Shown: piece after piece, positions 17,701-26,708 of the stretch | How the letters are laid out: every line of letters starts with the position of its first letter | How positions within the stretch are numbered: the first letter of the stretch is position 1 | Source: Chitinophagales bacterium | Lineage (GTDB): Bacteria; Bacteroidota; Bacteroidia; Chitinophagales; Chitinophagaceae | DNA: 36,783 nt | NCBI GenBank assembly: GCA_021323755.1 | Contig: JAJPKJ010000018.1 | Location: 1-36,783 of the forward strand | Reading direction: 5' to 3' | The notes under the pieces: model-generated | Databases searched by the model: none | What the model was told of the DNA's origin: nothing | Seen by the model: the letters and a program-made list of their open reading frames with translations, nothing else | Translations under genes and position numbers: made by a program

Positions 17701-18321
17701 TTGATACCGGTACATACCACTGTCCGTTCCTATCCAGGCCTGCCCGTCTTTTTGGACGAGGTAGTCTAATATCGTAACACCGGGATACAAGCCCTCGTCG
17801 CTTTCCCTGGTCTTGGTCTGTAAATGTTTTGCTGTTCGGTTCGCAGTTATTATTACATCAATAAAATATTTGTTGCTCTGTGCATTATATGAAATAAGCC
17901 AAATATTATTAAGTGTGTCAGATTTGAGGTAAAATACACTGTTCCCAGAGATCATCGGCATATCACCGCCATAATACGCGAAACGTGTAAAGCTGTCGGC
18001 AGCGCGATCGTAGGTAAAAAGACCGTTGCCGTCTGTGCCGATCCATAACCTGCCTTTGGCATCCTGGTGAATGGTATTGACTTGAGAGGGAAGTTTTCCC
18101 GGCATATTCAAACCATACGCTTTGGTGCTGTAACCATCAAAGCGTACCAGACCACTTTGCGTCCCGATCCAGATATAGCCTTCCTTATCTTGCAGCATGG
18201 CTATTTCCGTATTTTCCGGCAAACCATTCTTGATCGTCAGATGATTGAAATGAAATTCCCTGAACTGGGCGCCGCAATGCAGGGACAGTAATAAAAGAAG
18301 CAGAAAATATATTTTTTTCAT
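14758..18321 (-). CDS. Propeller-sensor histidine kinase (Reg_prop, Y_Y_Y, HisKA, HATPase)
   Basis: About 1187 residues from the ATG at 18321 (MKKIYFLLLLLLSLHCGAQF, an exported leader). The first 700 or so residues are two-component regulator propeller units with the motif D..G.IWIGT..GL. (examples: GYIWIGTQSGLVRFDGY, GRLWIGTDGNGLFTYD, GRIWIGTNESGICSYNP). A Y_Y_Y domain follows (YAYKLDGYDKDW, APGTYTFHVKAANSDG), then a membrane helix (AYVLYVAAFIGALWAFIYL), a coiled coil and the kinase core with His951 (AHEIQNPLNF) and GTGLGLSLSYDII. Unlike classical Bacteroidota hybrid sensors it has no receiver or AraC domain. It starts 10 nt after the SusD stop, so it is probably in the SusC/SusD operon and may sense the same ligand. 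Confidence 0.9.
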   Translation of the reverse strand: MKKIYFLLLLLLSLHCGAQFREFHFNHLTIKNGLPENTEIAMLQDKEGYIWIGTQSGLVRFDGYSTKAYGLNMPGKLPSQVNTIHQDAKGRLWIGTDGNGLFTYDRAADSFTRFAYYGGDMPMISGNSVFYLKSDTLNNIWLISYNAQSNKYFIDVIITANRTAKHLQTKTRESDEGLYPGVTILDYLVQKDGQAWIGTDSGMYRYQYRSGKLTKMLPTAQQKDQQVFWGLFEDPGDKNQIWMFSRSRASYLDQNPLKGGASIVRYNIPKNSFDIFQHDAKDKNSIDGEKFTAFQKDSMGNLWVGSPAGLCEFDNASSHFINYEPADKKDSFVFFETGGDPLPGLIADKEGNIWYKTSTDLYFFNKSTKKFIHSLSNKNAPDRLPISIFPNLINDLLISKDGSLWVGMRGFGVHWLNRNRSKFSRYQVTNDIDNKYNLGKIECFAQGTDSSFWLASDRGLYHWFPSADSFAAVKIVNDFKHRFKYDLPFRGITTDHQGNLWVSLLGNGLLRYDPAHNRIVHFSYDMKDSNSVCGKIVRYVFEDHLGRIWIGTNESGICSYNPKTGRFTRYPSLNNLQINCIHEDSSGTIWAGVYGNLFFLLPGQNNFTPLANPYEDFGETICIHEDAERLWVGTHLGAGVIMVDKKSKTLSRISIRDGLPSNDVLGIYQDGFKRKWLLSSDRLTILDPKTNSFSILSTKNGLPDFSAGGFTKFYKTREGKFLIGCDDGFIVFDPQQFFPDTAAPIIHIETLSFQNTRADRPRDSILSVIEKNTIQLKHDENKLSFHYTGLQYQYSELNQYAYKLDGYDKDWVQAGSERTVTYNNLAPGTYTFHVKAANSDGIWGTKDDEITLVISPPWWRTWWAYVLYVAAFIGALWAFIYLRGRRLIKENRMLEQKIKIRTTQVMQQKEELTQQRDNLEKTLVELKSTQSQLIHSEKMASLGELTAGIAHEIQNPLNFVNNFSEVNNELIEELKNQKSKLKNEEQDEILKNIFQNNEKINLHGRRADAIVKGMLQHSRSSTAVKEPIDINALADEYLRLAYHGLRAKEKSFKVTLKTDFDKSIGTINMIPQDIGRVLLNLYNNAFYAVDEKKKSNELSDVSYDPLVSVQTKKINGKVVLTVMDNGNGIPQNIVDKIFQPFFTTKPTGQGTGLGLSLSYDIIKTHGGEIKVNTKEGEGSQFIFELPS

Positions 18322-18331
18322 CCTTTCAAAA

Positions 18332-19750
18332 TTAATAGCCTGTATTTTGTTCTGACGCAATGCTGGGATTGGCTTCTATTTCCGTCAGCGGTATAGGTGC
18401 TATCCTCCGGTAATCAGCATAAGGAATGACCAGATTTATATTGCCTGGACCGGCAGGTAGAGCAGCTGGGTTTGCCCCACGGGCAACAGGCAATTTAAGC
18501 CTGTTCAGGTCGCTCAAACGGTCGCCCTCAAATGCGAGCTCCTTTCTTCTTTCCTGCACAATGTCACTGAGCAGATCCTTGCCTGTACTATTATAGACAA
18601 AGCTGGGGTCACGCTCCGCCATCAGCGCATTGAGATATTGTCTCGCGTCTGCCTCATTGCCAGGCAGTGATGCCTCCGCTGCGATAAGGTATACTTCAGA
18701 GAGCCTGATCACCTTATAATTATCAGGATCTGCATTCAGCGCATTTGGAAATTTATTATTGAGATAAACAGAAGCCCCGCCGGGTGTAATGTAGGGAACA
18801 AAAAGGGTCCTCCTTATATCTGTAGCGCTATACAGATCATATAACTGGGAAGAAACGAAGAAATCCTGGAGCCCGTTTATATAGACACCCCCAATGCTTA
18901 CAGATCCATTATTATTCAGGGGGTCTGCATCTACTTCAAACATGACTTCTGTCTGATCACTTTGAGGAGCAGGATTTGCCCAAAAAGCATTAAAGTCTGC
19001 AGGTGCAACCAGCGAGAACCCGCTATGATTGATCACATCGAGAGCTGCGATTTTTGCATCTTGTTTATCCCCTTCATATAAATAGACCCTCGCCATCAAT
19101 CCTTCTATCGCGTATTTGCTTAAATGCACAGAATTGAAATAATCGGGGGCGTTTCTAAGAGCGGCTTTTAGATCATTCAGGATCTGGCCGTAAACTTCTT
19201 TAACAGCGCTTCGGGCAGGCAAGAGGTAAGGATTATAGGTCAAAACAAGGGGAACGCCGGGTGCTGTTGAATCATCGGTATAAGGTCTTGCATAAATATT
19301 CGCCAACTTAAAATACAGCAGCGCCCTGATAGCATATGCCTGCGCTTTGATCGTGTCAGCCGCTGGGGTGCTCACCGTTGCATTGATGATCTCGTTGGCA
19401 TTTAATATTCCGGTGTAAGCGGCAGCCCACATCTCTAATGCCACTCCGTCTGCAGCACTTACGGAATAAGTATATTGAGCGATAAATAAATTGTGATTTT
19501 GCATTTGCACATAACAATTGTCCGCCTGCAGGTCACCCAGTATGGTAAAATCCAGGCCAAATAGGGTCGTAGATCTTAATGAAGCATATGCTCCGTTCAA
19601 TGCACTCTGTAGTTCATCCACCGTATTCAGAGCCTCGCTTAGCGGTATAGAATCGCTGGGTGTTTGCACCGTGAAATTTTTTGAACAGCCGAGCATTAGC
19701 ATGAATAACCCGGGGACGATGAACAGCAGCTGTCTGATCAATTTTTTCAT
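18332..19750 (-). CDS. SusD/RagB-like substrate-binding lipoprotein
   Basis: This 472-residue lipoprotein has a leader ending LMLGC (Cys22), giving a lipid anchor at the outer face of the outer membrane. The body has the SusD pattern: a TPR-like helical core with AYASLRSTTLFGL, YAIRALLYFKLANIYARPY and YAIEGLMARVYLYEGDK, and C-terminal YKVIRLSEVYLIAAEA, RRKELAFEGDRLSDLNRL and PIPLTEIEANPSI. SusD-type proteins act as a lid over the SusC barrel and capture the nutrient. The ATG at 19750 follows the SusC stop by a single base, a sign of tight coupling. The ligand is not predictable: no enzyme genes accompany the pair. Confidence 0.93.
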   Translation of the reverse strand: MKKLIRQLLFIVPGLFMLMLGCSKNFTVQTPSDSIPLSEALNTVDELQSALNGAYASLRSTTLFGLDFTILGDLQADNCYVQMQNHNLFIAQYTYSVSAADGVALEMWAAAYTGILNANEIINATVSTPAADTIKAQAYAIRALLYFKLANIYARPYTDDSTAPGVPLVLTYNPYLLPARSAVKEVYGQILNDLKAALRNAPDYFNSVHLSKYAIEGLMARVYLYEGDKQDAKIAALDVINHSGFSLVAPADFNAFWANPAPQSDQTEVMFEVDADPLNNNGSVSIGGVYINGLQDFFVSSQLYDLYSATDIRRTLFVPYITPGGASVYLNNKFPNALNADPDNYKVIRLSEVYLIAAEASLPGNEADARQYLNALMAERDPSFVYNSTGKDLLSDIVQERRKELAFEGDRLSDLNRLKLPVARGANPAALPAGPGNINLVIPYADYRRIAPIPLTEIEANPSIASEQNTGY

Positions 19751-19751
19751 A

Positions 19752-22700
19752 TTAAAATCCAATTTTAATTCCTCCCGTTAAAGTTCTGGGGGTGTAAACA
19801 TCAAATCCGTTTATGCTAATCAGACCCTTTTCAGGATCGAAGGGCAAATTCCGGTCTGCAACAAACGTCAATAAATTAGTTCCGCGCACATAAACCACAA
19901 GGTTCAGGATATGCCAACTTTTCAGAACCCGGTTTATGATCGAATAACTCAATTCGAAATTTCTAAGCCTTGCATAATCACCCTTATAGAGGTAACGGGT
20001 GGACATTTTGAAGGAGTTATTGTTCCCGCCATAAATGATCTGGGGAATACTGGTCTTGTCGCCAGGTTTCTGCCAGGCGGATAATTCATCGGTTGACTGG
20101 TTTTCAAAGCCCAGGTACGCCCCTTCGGTACTTTTATATTTACCCCAATAATCATAGATATAATTTCCAAGATTGTAATATATCTGTATCTGCAGGGAAA
20201 TCCCCTTATAGGTGAACGAATTGGTGATAGCACCAAAAATTTTCGGAGAAGCGGACTTGCCGGTTAATGCATACTGGGCCTGGTTATAATCACCAGTTGT
20301 TTTGGAATGGGTGCCATCAGTGTACCAGAGCGGCGTACCATCTGCCGGGTTTGCACCGATCCACTCGGGCAGATAGAACTCCTGGAAATCATGACCTATC
20401 GAAGCGTTGAATATAATGTCCGGGATCGGGTTGCCAAGGTATAATTGAGTAACCCTGTTCTTATTATAGGAAAAATTAAAATTGATATCCCAAGTTAAAC
20501 TACTGTTCATAACAGGCTTGCCCCCCAATGTAAGTTCTACCCCCTTATTGGATATCGCTCCCGCATTCCTGTTTTGCGTAGATACCCCTGAAGTTAAAGA
20601 CAGGGGCACAGCAATAAGGAGACCTGATGTGGTACGCTCATAATATTCGATCGTTCCGTACAGGCGGTTTTTGAATAATCCAAGGTCTACCCCCAGGTTG
20701 AATATGGCATTCTTCTCCCAGGTAAGGTCGGGATTGCCGATATTGGTGAGGGCGCTGCCGGGGTTTCCGGTATAATTGAATCCGTAACCAAATGTTGCCA
20801 GGGCGGTATAATTGCCGATGGACTGATTGCCATTCTGTCCATAAGAGCCCCTTAATTTTAATAGATTGACAATCCTGCTGTCCTTTAAGAAATATTCTTC
20901 ATTGATATTCCATGACAGTCCCGCTGAATAAAAATTTCCCCATTTATGGTCTGCTCCAAAGCGTGACGAGGCATCACGGCGATAACTCCCGCTGAGTATA
21001 TAACGCTCCTTATAGTTCAGATCTGCAACAGAAAATAATGAACTGGTTGTATTATCATTGATGATTGAGTTAGCAAGGAGCGGCATCGCAGCGGTGGCAA
21101 GCCATTGCAGAGCAAGAGTTGGCGGGAAGGACTGACCGGCAGCCTGTAGCTGGTATACCTTCTGCTGGTAGGCCTCATATCCCGCCTTGAGGTCAAAGTA
21201 AAAGTCTCTATCCTTGCTTAACCATTTACGGTAGTCCGCAAAATTGCTCCATGTCCAGTCAAATATTCTTTGATAGGAACTCTGCGCGTACCCAAAAGGA
21301 TAACCCGTACCATATAAGGGATTATTGTATTGATCCTCGCTGATATCAAAATATTCGGCGCTATACCGGCTGGTCAATTCCAGGTTACTCAATATCCTGT
21401 ATTCGCCCGACAAATTTCCCCTGATAACTGTTTGTTTGGAATTGTATTTGTCCCAGGCGGCGATGATAACCGGGTTATACGCGGCAGTGCCCCCACCTGC
21501 GGGGAATTCACCCTGTGGGTCATTATATCTAAAAGAACCGTCGGCGTTATAAGGCGAATACCAGGGAAGCAAAAAGGACTGCGCGAGTACCGGGTTATCT
21601 GAAGCCCCCACATGGTTTGGTGTATTCTGGTTACTGGTTCCGCCTCTAAGACCTGCATTAAAAGTGAATTGCTCATTCGGTTTATGCGTAACCGATATGC
21701 TGCCGTTATAGCGTTGAAACCCTGATCCAATGGTATTGCCTAACTGATTAAACAACCCTCCTGATGCATAGAACTGCGTTTTCTCATCTCCACCACTCAG
21801 GCTCAGGTTATATTGTGCCTGTCTGCCCGCCCTGGTAACAACTTTGAGCCAGTCGGTATTTGTTTTTGTGTAGTTGGGATCGATACCCAGGCCATTTACC
21901 GGATTGCTGATCAGCGCATCAGCACTGGCATCATCTGTTGCCAGTCCTGCATTGATGACCCCCTCGCGGAGCAGGGTTTGGCTTTGAATACTGTTTACCG
22001 GTTTGTTCCTGGGATGAAATGCCAAGGTATTGCTCCCATCTTCGGCAGTAAAGGCAAAAGTGGTTCTGCCGCCCTTTCCTTTTTTTGTGGTAACCAATAT
22101 AACGCCGTTCGCAGCACGAGAACCATAGACCGATGCGGTAGCAGCATCTTTTAAAACGGTGATGGATTCAATGTCATCCGGGTTCAAAGAACTTAGTGCG
22201 TTAGCGGTAGTGGTCTGGATGGTAGGTTCACCGGTAGTGGCGATTGCTCCATCGATCACCCATAAGGGGCTTGCATCGGCCGTGATCGATCCTATACCAC
22301 GTATACGTATATCCGTAATTGCGCCCGGAGCCCCAGATTGTGAAGTGGACTGCAGACCTGCCACCGCTCCCTGCAATGCCTTATCCACTGAAGTGAAGGG
22401 TTTATTTTCCACATCACCACTCTTGACAATCGCAAGAGATCCTGTAAGATTCGTTTTTTTGAGTTGTCCGTAAGCGACTACCAGCACTTCAGAAAGGTTT
22501 CCGGCTAATGACTGCAGGGTGATGGACAAGTTATCAGCAATGCGAACCTCCCTTGTCATAAAATTGACGGATGAAATGATCAGGGTATCTGCTGTACTTG
22601 GCACAGCGAGCGAATAACTGCCGTCTGCGCTTGAAACTGTCCCTATTTTCGAGCCCTTGACCATGATGGATGCCCCGGAAATACCAATGTTCTTTTCACC

Positions 22701-22787
22701 CATGACTTTGCCCGTGATCATGCGCTTTTGCGAATAGGCATGTGTGACCCATAAGAAAAAGAATATAAAGAATATGATATTTCTCAT
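19752..22787 (-). CDS. SusC/RagA-like TonB-dependent outer-membrane transporter
   Basis: This 1011-residue transporter has a signal peptide ending in AYSQ and a carboxypeptidase-D-regulatory-like domain (about residues 22-100; KVMGEKNIGISGASIMVKG). The plug domain follows (ALQGAVAGLQSTSQSGAPGA, IRIRGIGS, SVYGSRAANGVILVTTKKGK), then a 22-strand-type barrel ending in TLTGGIKIGF. It imports a ligand delivered by SusD using TonB energy. No STN signalling domain is present, so control by an anti-sigma factor is unlikely; the LuxR-type regulator gene 81 nt upstream is the likelier controller. The length is normal for the family. Confidence 0.95.
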   Translation of the reverse strand: MRNIIFFIFFFLWVTHAYSQKRMITGKVMGEKNIGISGASIMVKGSKIGTVSSADGSYSLAVPSTADTLIISSVNFMTREVRIADNLSITLQSLAGNLSEVLVVAYGQLKKTNLTGSLAIVKSGDVENKPFTSVDKALQGAVAGLQSTSQSGAPGAITDIRIRGIGSITADASPLWVIDGAIATTGEPTIQTTTANALSSLNPDDIESITVLKDAATASVYGSRAANGVILVTTKKGKGGRTTFAFTAEDGSNTLAFHPRNKPVNSIQSQTLLREGVINAGLATDDASADALISNPVNGLGIDPNYTKTNTDWLKVVTRAGRQAQYNLSLSGGDEKTQFYASGGLFNQLGNTIGSGFQRYNGSISVTHKPNEQFTFNAGLRGGTSNQNTPNHVGASDNPVLAQSFLLPWYSPYNADGSFRYNDPQGEFPAGGGTAAYNPVIIAAWDKYNSKQTVIRGNLSGEYRILSNLELTSRYSAEYFDISEDQYNNPLYGTGYPFGYAQSSYQRIFDWTWSNFADYRKWLSKDRDFYFDLKAGYEAYQQKVYQLQAAGQSFPPTLALQWLATAAMPLLANSIINDNTTSSLFSVADLNYKERYILSGSYRRDASSRFGADHKWGNFYSAGLSWNINEEYFLKDSRIVNLLKLRGSYGQNGNQSIGNYTALATFGYGFNYTGNPGSALTNIGNPDLTWEKNAIFNLGVDLGLFKNRLYGTIEYYERTTSGLLIAVPLSLTSGVSTQNRNAGAISNKGVELTLGGKPVMNSSLTWDINFNFSYNKNRVTQLYLGNPIPDIIFNASIGHDFQEFYLPEWIGANPADGTPLWYTDGTHSKTTGDYNQAQYALTGKSASPKIFGAITNSFTYKGISLQIQIYYNLGNYIYDYWGKYKSTEGAYLGFENQSTDELSAWQKPGDKTSIPQIIYGGNNNSFKMSTRYLYKGDYARLRNFELSYSIINRVLKSWHILNLVVYVRGTNLLTFVADRNLPFDPEKGLISINGFDVYTPRTLTGGIKIGF

Positions 22788-22868
22788 CAGTGGCTGGTTC
22801 TGGTTTGTATTAAATGATAAATCAAATAGCCGATATAATGATTTTGAGGTCGATTTTGTTTCCGTCCA

Positions 22869-23507
22869 TTAAACAATTTTTCCTTTTATTGCTTTTACTA
22901 CAGCTTCTGATTTAGAGCTCACATGCAGTTTTTCATAGATGTTGCGGATATGAAACCTCACTGTGTCGATACTTATTTTACGAGCGGATGCGATCATTTT
23001 ATAACTCATCCCTTCAACCAGGCATTCCAAGATCTCTTTTTCACGCTGAGAAAGATCATCGAGTTCTTCTGATGATACAGGGGAATTGCTCCTGAATTTT
23101 TCGAGCACTTTCTGAGCAATGGAAGGGGTCATCGGAGCGCCCCCTTCATTCACTTCCACGATCGACTGCAATAACCTGGAAGGGGCAGTGTTCTTTAGCA
23201 GGTAGCCGGACGCACCGTTGCAGATAGAGGCAAATATCCTGTTCTCATCCTCTACCACCGTCTGCATGATGATCTTTATTCCCGGAAAATTTTCCCTTAT
23301 TATTTTCACGGCGTCAACCCCGTTTGTCCCTGGCATCTGGATATCCATCAGCACTACATTAGGTTTTGATTTTTCCAAATTGAAGATAAGATCATCACAG
23401 CTGGGGAATGCCCCCGTGCAGTGCAAACCTGCCGTGCCATTGATCAGTTGATACAGGCTTTCCCGGAGCAACAGATTATCTTCAAAGATCGCAACACCTA
23501 TGTCCAT
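22869..23507 (-). CDS. NarL/LuxR-family response regulator
   Basis: This 212-residue regulator has a receiver with acidic pair Glu9/Asp10, phospho-acceptor Asp55 (VVLMDIQMPG), Thr83 and Lys105 (YLLKN). A LuxR-type helix-turn-helix follows (about 148-212; LSQREKEILECLVEGMSYKM, DTVRFHIRNIYEKLHVSSKS). It starts 2 nt after the stop of the propeller kinase, whose HisKA_3-type catalytic core is the standard partner of NarL regulators, so they form a cognate pair. The SusC gene follows after 81 nt on the same strand and is the most likely regulated target. Confidence 0.93.
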   Translation of the reverse strand: MDIGVAIFEDNLLLRESLYQLINGTAGLHCTGAFPSCDDLIFNLEKSKPNVVLMDIQMPGTNGVDAVKIIRENFPGIKIIMQTVVEDENRIFASICNGASGYLLKNTAPSRLLQSIVEVNEGGAPMTPSIAQKVLEKFRSNSPVSSEELDDLSQREKEILECLVEGMSYKMIASARKISIDTVRFHIRNIYEKLHVSSKSEAVVKAIKGKIV

Positions 23508-23509
23508 GT

Positions 23510-26500
23510 TCAGTCATTTTTAAATTCAAGTTCAATCGTTGTGCCTTTGCCTGGGATGGATTCAACGTTAAAAAAAGCTTTCATCCCTTCTGCCCGCTGC
23601 TGCATATTGAGCAGCCCGTTTCCTGGTCTTACCGAACTCAAGTCAAAACCGTTGCCATCATCGCGTATCGTCATCTTTAGGTTATTATCCCTGTTCCAGA
23701 TCATTACAAATGCATTCGCTGCGCCGGAATACTTGGCGACATTGTTCACCGCTTCTTTAAAGACCAGGTAAAAATCTCTTCGCATGTCCATCTTTAGTTT
23801 TGACTGCAAGAGATTTCTGTCGAAATCGAAATGAAAAGCAATGTCTTTTGCAGCGAGGATCTCCGAACCAAATGTCCGCATTCGTTTGATGATATTTTCA
23901 AAACTGTCATTTTTCGGATTTATCGCCCAGACCATATCATTCACTGATTCGATCATATTGCGCGAGCTGATCCCGATCTTTTCAAGCAGTGAACTCGATT
24001 GCGGAGAATGGTCTTTTATCTGTTGATTGACCAGTTCACTCATAATAGAAATGCTGCTTAGTGTTGCTCCAAGATCATCGTGCAGGTCACTGGCTATTTT
24101 GTTTCGTATGCGAAGGATCTCGCGAAATTTCTGCATGCGGTAATGATAAACCGAATACAAGATTATGCCAAGAACAATCAAACATAGCAATCTGAACCAC
24201 CATGTCTGCCAATATGGAGGTCTGATGATGAGTTTAACGGTAGCTCCCTGCTCATTCCAGAGACCATCGTTATTGCTCGCTTTTACCATGAATGTATAAG
24301 TCCCTGCATTAAGATTGGTGTAATTGGCAAAACGTTTGTCCGAATGTGTATAGATCCAATCCTTATCAAATCCTTGCAGCATATAAGCATACTGATTTTT
24401 TTCAGGATGAATGTAGCTCAGTGCCGAGAAAGTAAATGAAAATGCGTTTTGACGGTAAGAAAGTTCTATCACTTTTGCTTCATCCGGAAAAATAGGCAAG
24501 ATGCCAGTAGAGTCCCCTGGTAAAATTGATTTGTTGAATATACTGAAATCTGTGATCGCAACAGGCGGTATGTATGGGTTGTCCTTTAGATCTTCGGGGT
24601 CAAAACCAACAAGACCGGCGCTGCCCGCGAAATATAAAATTCCATCATCGCTTTTTACGCTGGCATTGAACCCAAATTCGTCGCCTGGCAACCCATCGCT
24701 CATGTTGTAATTGCGGCAAACCGGTTTTTTAATTTCAGGGGATGGGGGAGTGAACTTGCAGATACCTTTATTGCTGCTCAGCCAAAGGTTCCCAAGCCCA
24801 TCACTAAGTATTCCCCTTATCGAATTATCCGGCAAGCCATCCTTTACCGTGAAAGCAATGAACTGCTGGCTTTTCTTATCAAAAAGGCTGAGACCTGCAT
24901 TCGTACCGATCCAGACCTTGCCCTTATTATCGTCAAAAAAATAATTGAGCGTATTATTATTGATGGAATTTGGATTGTTCTCATCATGCCTGAAAACCTT
25001 GATTTCGCCCGTTATCGTATTAAACAAAGTCAACCCTCCCTCGCTTCCGGCGATCCACAAAACCGATTCAGGGTCAAAATATAGGTCAGCTATCCCATCG
25101 GTACTCAGCTGGTTGGTATCCCGAAAAATCTTTTCAAACCCGGAGAATTTTCTTGTTTTCAGGTTATAGCATTTCAATCCGTGGTTGGTGCCGATCCATA
25201 GTCTCTTATTGCCGTCTTCGACAATACAATTGCAGGCATTGCCTGAGTTCGGGAACTGGTTGGAGGCGATATGAGCACTGGTGAACTTTTTTGTTTTCAG
25301 GTCAAAGCTGTGCAAGGCTTCAGCATAACCTATCATCCAGAAATTTCCGTCTGAAGCTTCAACTGTACCGTGGCTGACGTTCTCAAAGCCCAATGAGTCG
25401 TTGGGCAAAACAATATTGTGCGATATGAATTTTCCAGCCACAGGGTCAAATTCCTGCAGCCCCGCTCCCCGCGTTGTCATATAGATCTTACCCGTGCTGT
25501 TCTTATACAAAGAAGTTGGACGATGCGTTATATAGTCCTTATCCCAGTTTTGATATATGAAAAATTTCGCCGGTGCCAGGTAACAATTGTTCAGCCCTGC
25601 CCCCCCCGTGCCGATCCACAATACACCACCCGCATCTTCAAAAAGATTTTCGATCTCGTTTGTGCCCAATGAGTGTATATCATTTACGTCGGACTTCCAT
25701 GTCCTGAAATTGTCTGTGGAGGGCTGGTAAATGCTTAAACCCCCAAAGGTAGTGCCAGCCCATATCCGGTTATAGCTGTCCACGAGCAATACGCGTACCA
25801 TGTCTGAACCAAGCGAGCTGGGGTCGCTGGCCGAATGCCGGTAAGTTTTAAAGTTCCCGGTAGCCGGGTCATAGCGGCAGATCCCGCTGTTCCATAAACT
25901 GATCCAGATCTTTCCTGCTTGATCTTCGACCAGGCTGGTAACGGCTTTGTTCAATCCCGCAAGATCTTTACCTGGAAGGATAAGTCGTTTTAATTTCCGA
26001 TTTGTGGGATCATATACATTTATCCCATCCGAGGTCCCGATCCACAACAGTCCATTATGATCGGTCATCATACAGCGAACGCTTTGGCTGTTTAAAGAAT
26101 CGGGATGGATAATTTCAGAAATATTGACAAATCTATTTGAATCCTTTTCATAATAACATAATCCGGCATCTCCTGTGCCAACCCATAGCCTCCCCTGTTT
26201 ATCGGTCTTCAAACAAGTCACATTGTTGGAAGGAAGTGAATATTTGCTTGCTGTATCATGGCTCCAGTTGGTGAACCTGCCCGTGTGTAAATCGTATTTG
26301 CTTAATCCATCTCCTCCAGCCCATATATTGCCTTCTTTGTCTTCGCTCAGTGATTTCACAAAGTCCGATGCGAGTAGATTCTTATTGGATTGATCTGCCG
26401 CGAAACTGGTAAAGGTGTAACCATCATATTTTATCAGACCGTTTAAAGTGCCAAACCAGATATATCCCTTACTGTCCTGCAATATGGATTCAAAAACGGT

Positions 26501-26677
26501 CTGCGATAACCCATGATCTGCGCTGAAATGATTGAACTGGATATTTCCCGGTATTTGTTGTCCCACACAAAAAAAAGGAACCAAAACGGTAAGGATAATA
26601 TTGGACTGTTTTAAATACAACAGTTCGCTAAAATATTTTTTAATAAAGCAGAGAATTTTCAACAGCTCAATTTTCAA
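23510..26677 (-). CDS. Propeller-sensor histidine kinase with HisKA_3 core
   Basis: About 1055 residues. Repeated propeller units (GYIWFGTLNGLIKYDGYTF, GRLWVGTGDAGLCYYEKD, GLLWIGTSDGINVYDP) fill the first 750 or so residues. A Y_Y_Y domain (YAYMLQGFDKDW, NAGTYTFMVKASNNDG), one membrane helix (LLCLIVLGIILYSVYHY), then HisKA_3 with His866 in SDLHDDLGATLSS and an ATPase domain (DDGNGFD, GNGLLNMQQRAEG) follow. The periplasmic propeller is the presumed ligand sensor. No ATG occurs in frame before the propeller. The first usable start is a TTG at 26677, and the secretion core (NIILTVLVPFFCVGQQ) begins around residue 25, so a later TTG is also possible. It is divergent from the cysteine-rich gene. 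Confidence 0.9.
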   Translation of the reverse strand: MKIELLKILCFIKKYFSELLYLKQSNIILTVLVPFFCVGQQIPGNIQFNHFSADHGLSQTVFESILQDSKGYIWFGTLNGLIKYDGYTFTSFAADQSNKNLLASDFVKSLSEDKEGNIWAGGDGLSKYDLHTGRFTNWSHDTASKYSLPSNNVTCLKTDKQGRLWVGTGDAGLCYYEKDSNRFVNISEIIHPDSLNSQSVRCMMTDHNGLLWIGTSDGINVYDPTNRKLKRLILPGKDLAGLNKAVTSLVEDQAGKIWISLWNSGICRYDPATGNFKTYRHSASDPSSLGSDMVRVLLVDSYNRIWAGTTFGGLSIYQPSTDNFRTWKSDVNDIHSLGTNEIENLFEDAGGVLWIGTGGAGLNNCYLAPAKFFIYQNWDKDYITHRPTSLYKNSTGKIYMTTRGAGLQEFDPVAGKFISHNIVLPNDSLGFENVSHGTVEASDGNFWMIGYAEALHSFDLKTKKFTSAHIASNQFPNSGNACNCIVEDGNKRLWIGTNHGLKCYNLKTRKFSGFEKIFRDTNQLSTDGIADLYFDPESVLWIAGSEGGLTLFNTITGEIKVFRHDENNPNSINNNTLNYFFDDNKGKVWIGTNAGLSLFDKKSQQFIAFTVKDGLPDNSIRGILSDGLGNLWLSSNKGICKFTPPSPEIKKPVCRNYNMSDGLPGDEFGFNASVKSDDGILYFAGSAGLVGFDPEDLKDNPYIPPVAITDFSIFNKSILPGDSTGILPIFPDEAKVIELSYRQNAFSFTFSALSYIHPEKNQYAYMLQGFDKDWIYTHSDKRFANYTNLNAGTYTFMVKASNNDGLWNEQGATVKLIIRPPYWQTWWFRLLCLIVLGIILYSVYHYRMQKFREILRIRNKIASDLHDDLGATLSSISIMSELVNQQIKDHSPQSSSLLEKIGISSRNMIESVNDMVWAINPKNDSFENIIKRMRTFGSEILAAKDIAFHFDFDRNLLQSKLKMDMRRDFYLVFKEAVNNVAKYSGAANAFVMIWNRDNNLKMTIRDDGNGFDLSSVRPGNGLLNMQQRAEGMKAFFNVESIPGKGTTIELEFKND

Positions 26678-26708
26678 ATAAAGTTAACTATTAGAAGCTA
26701 AGAAAGGT

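Noticed and set aside
14758-26677. Calling the SusC/SusD island a polysaccharide utilisation locus
   Set aside because: No glycoside hydrolase, lyase, sulfatase or esterase is present in or next to it, so the substrate class is not supported.
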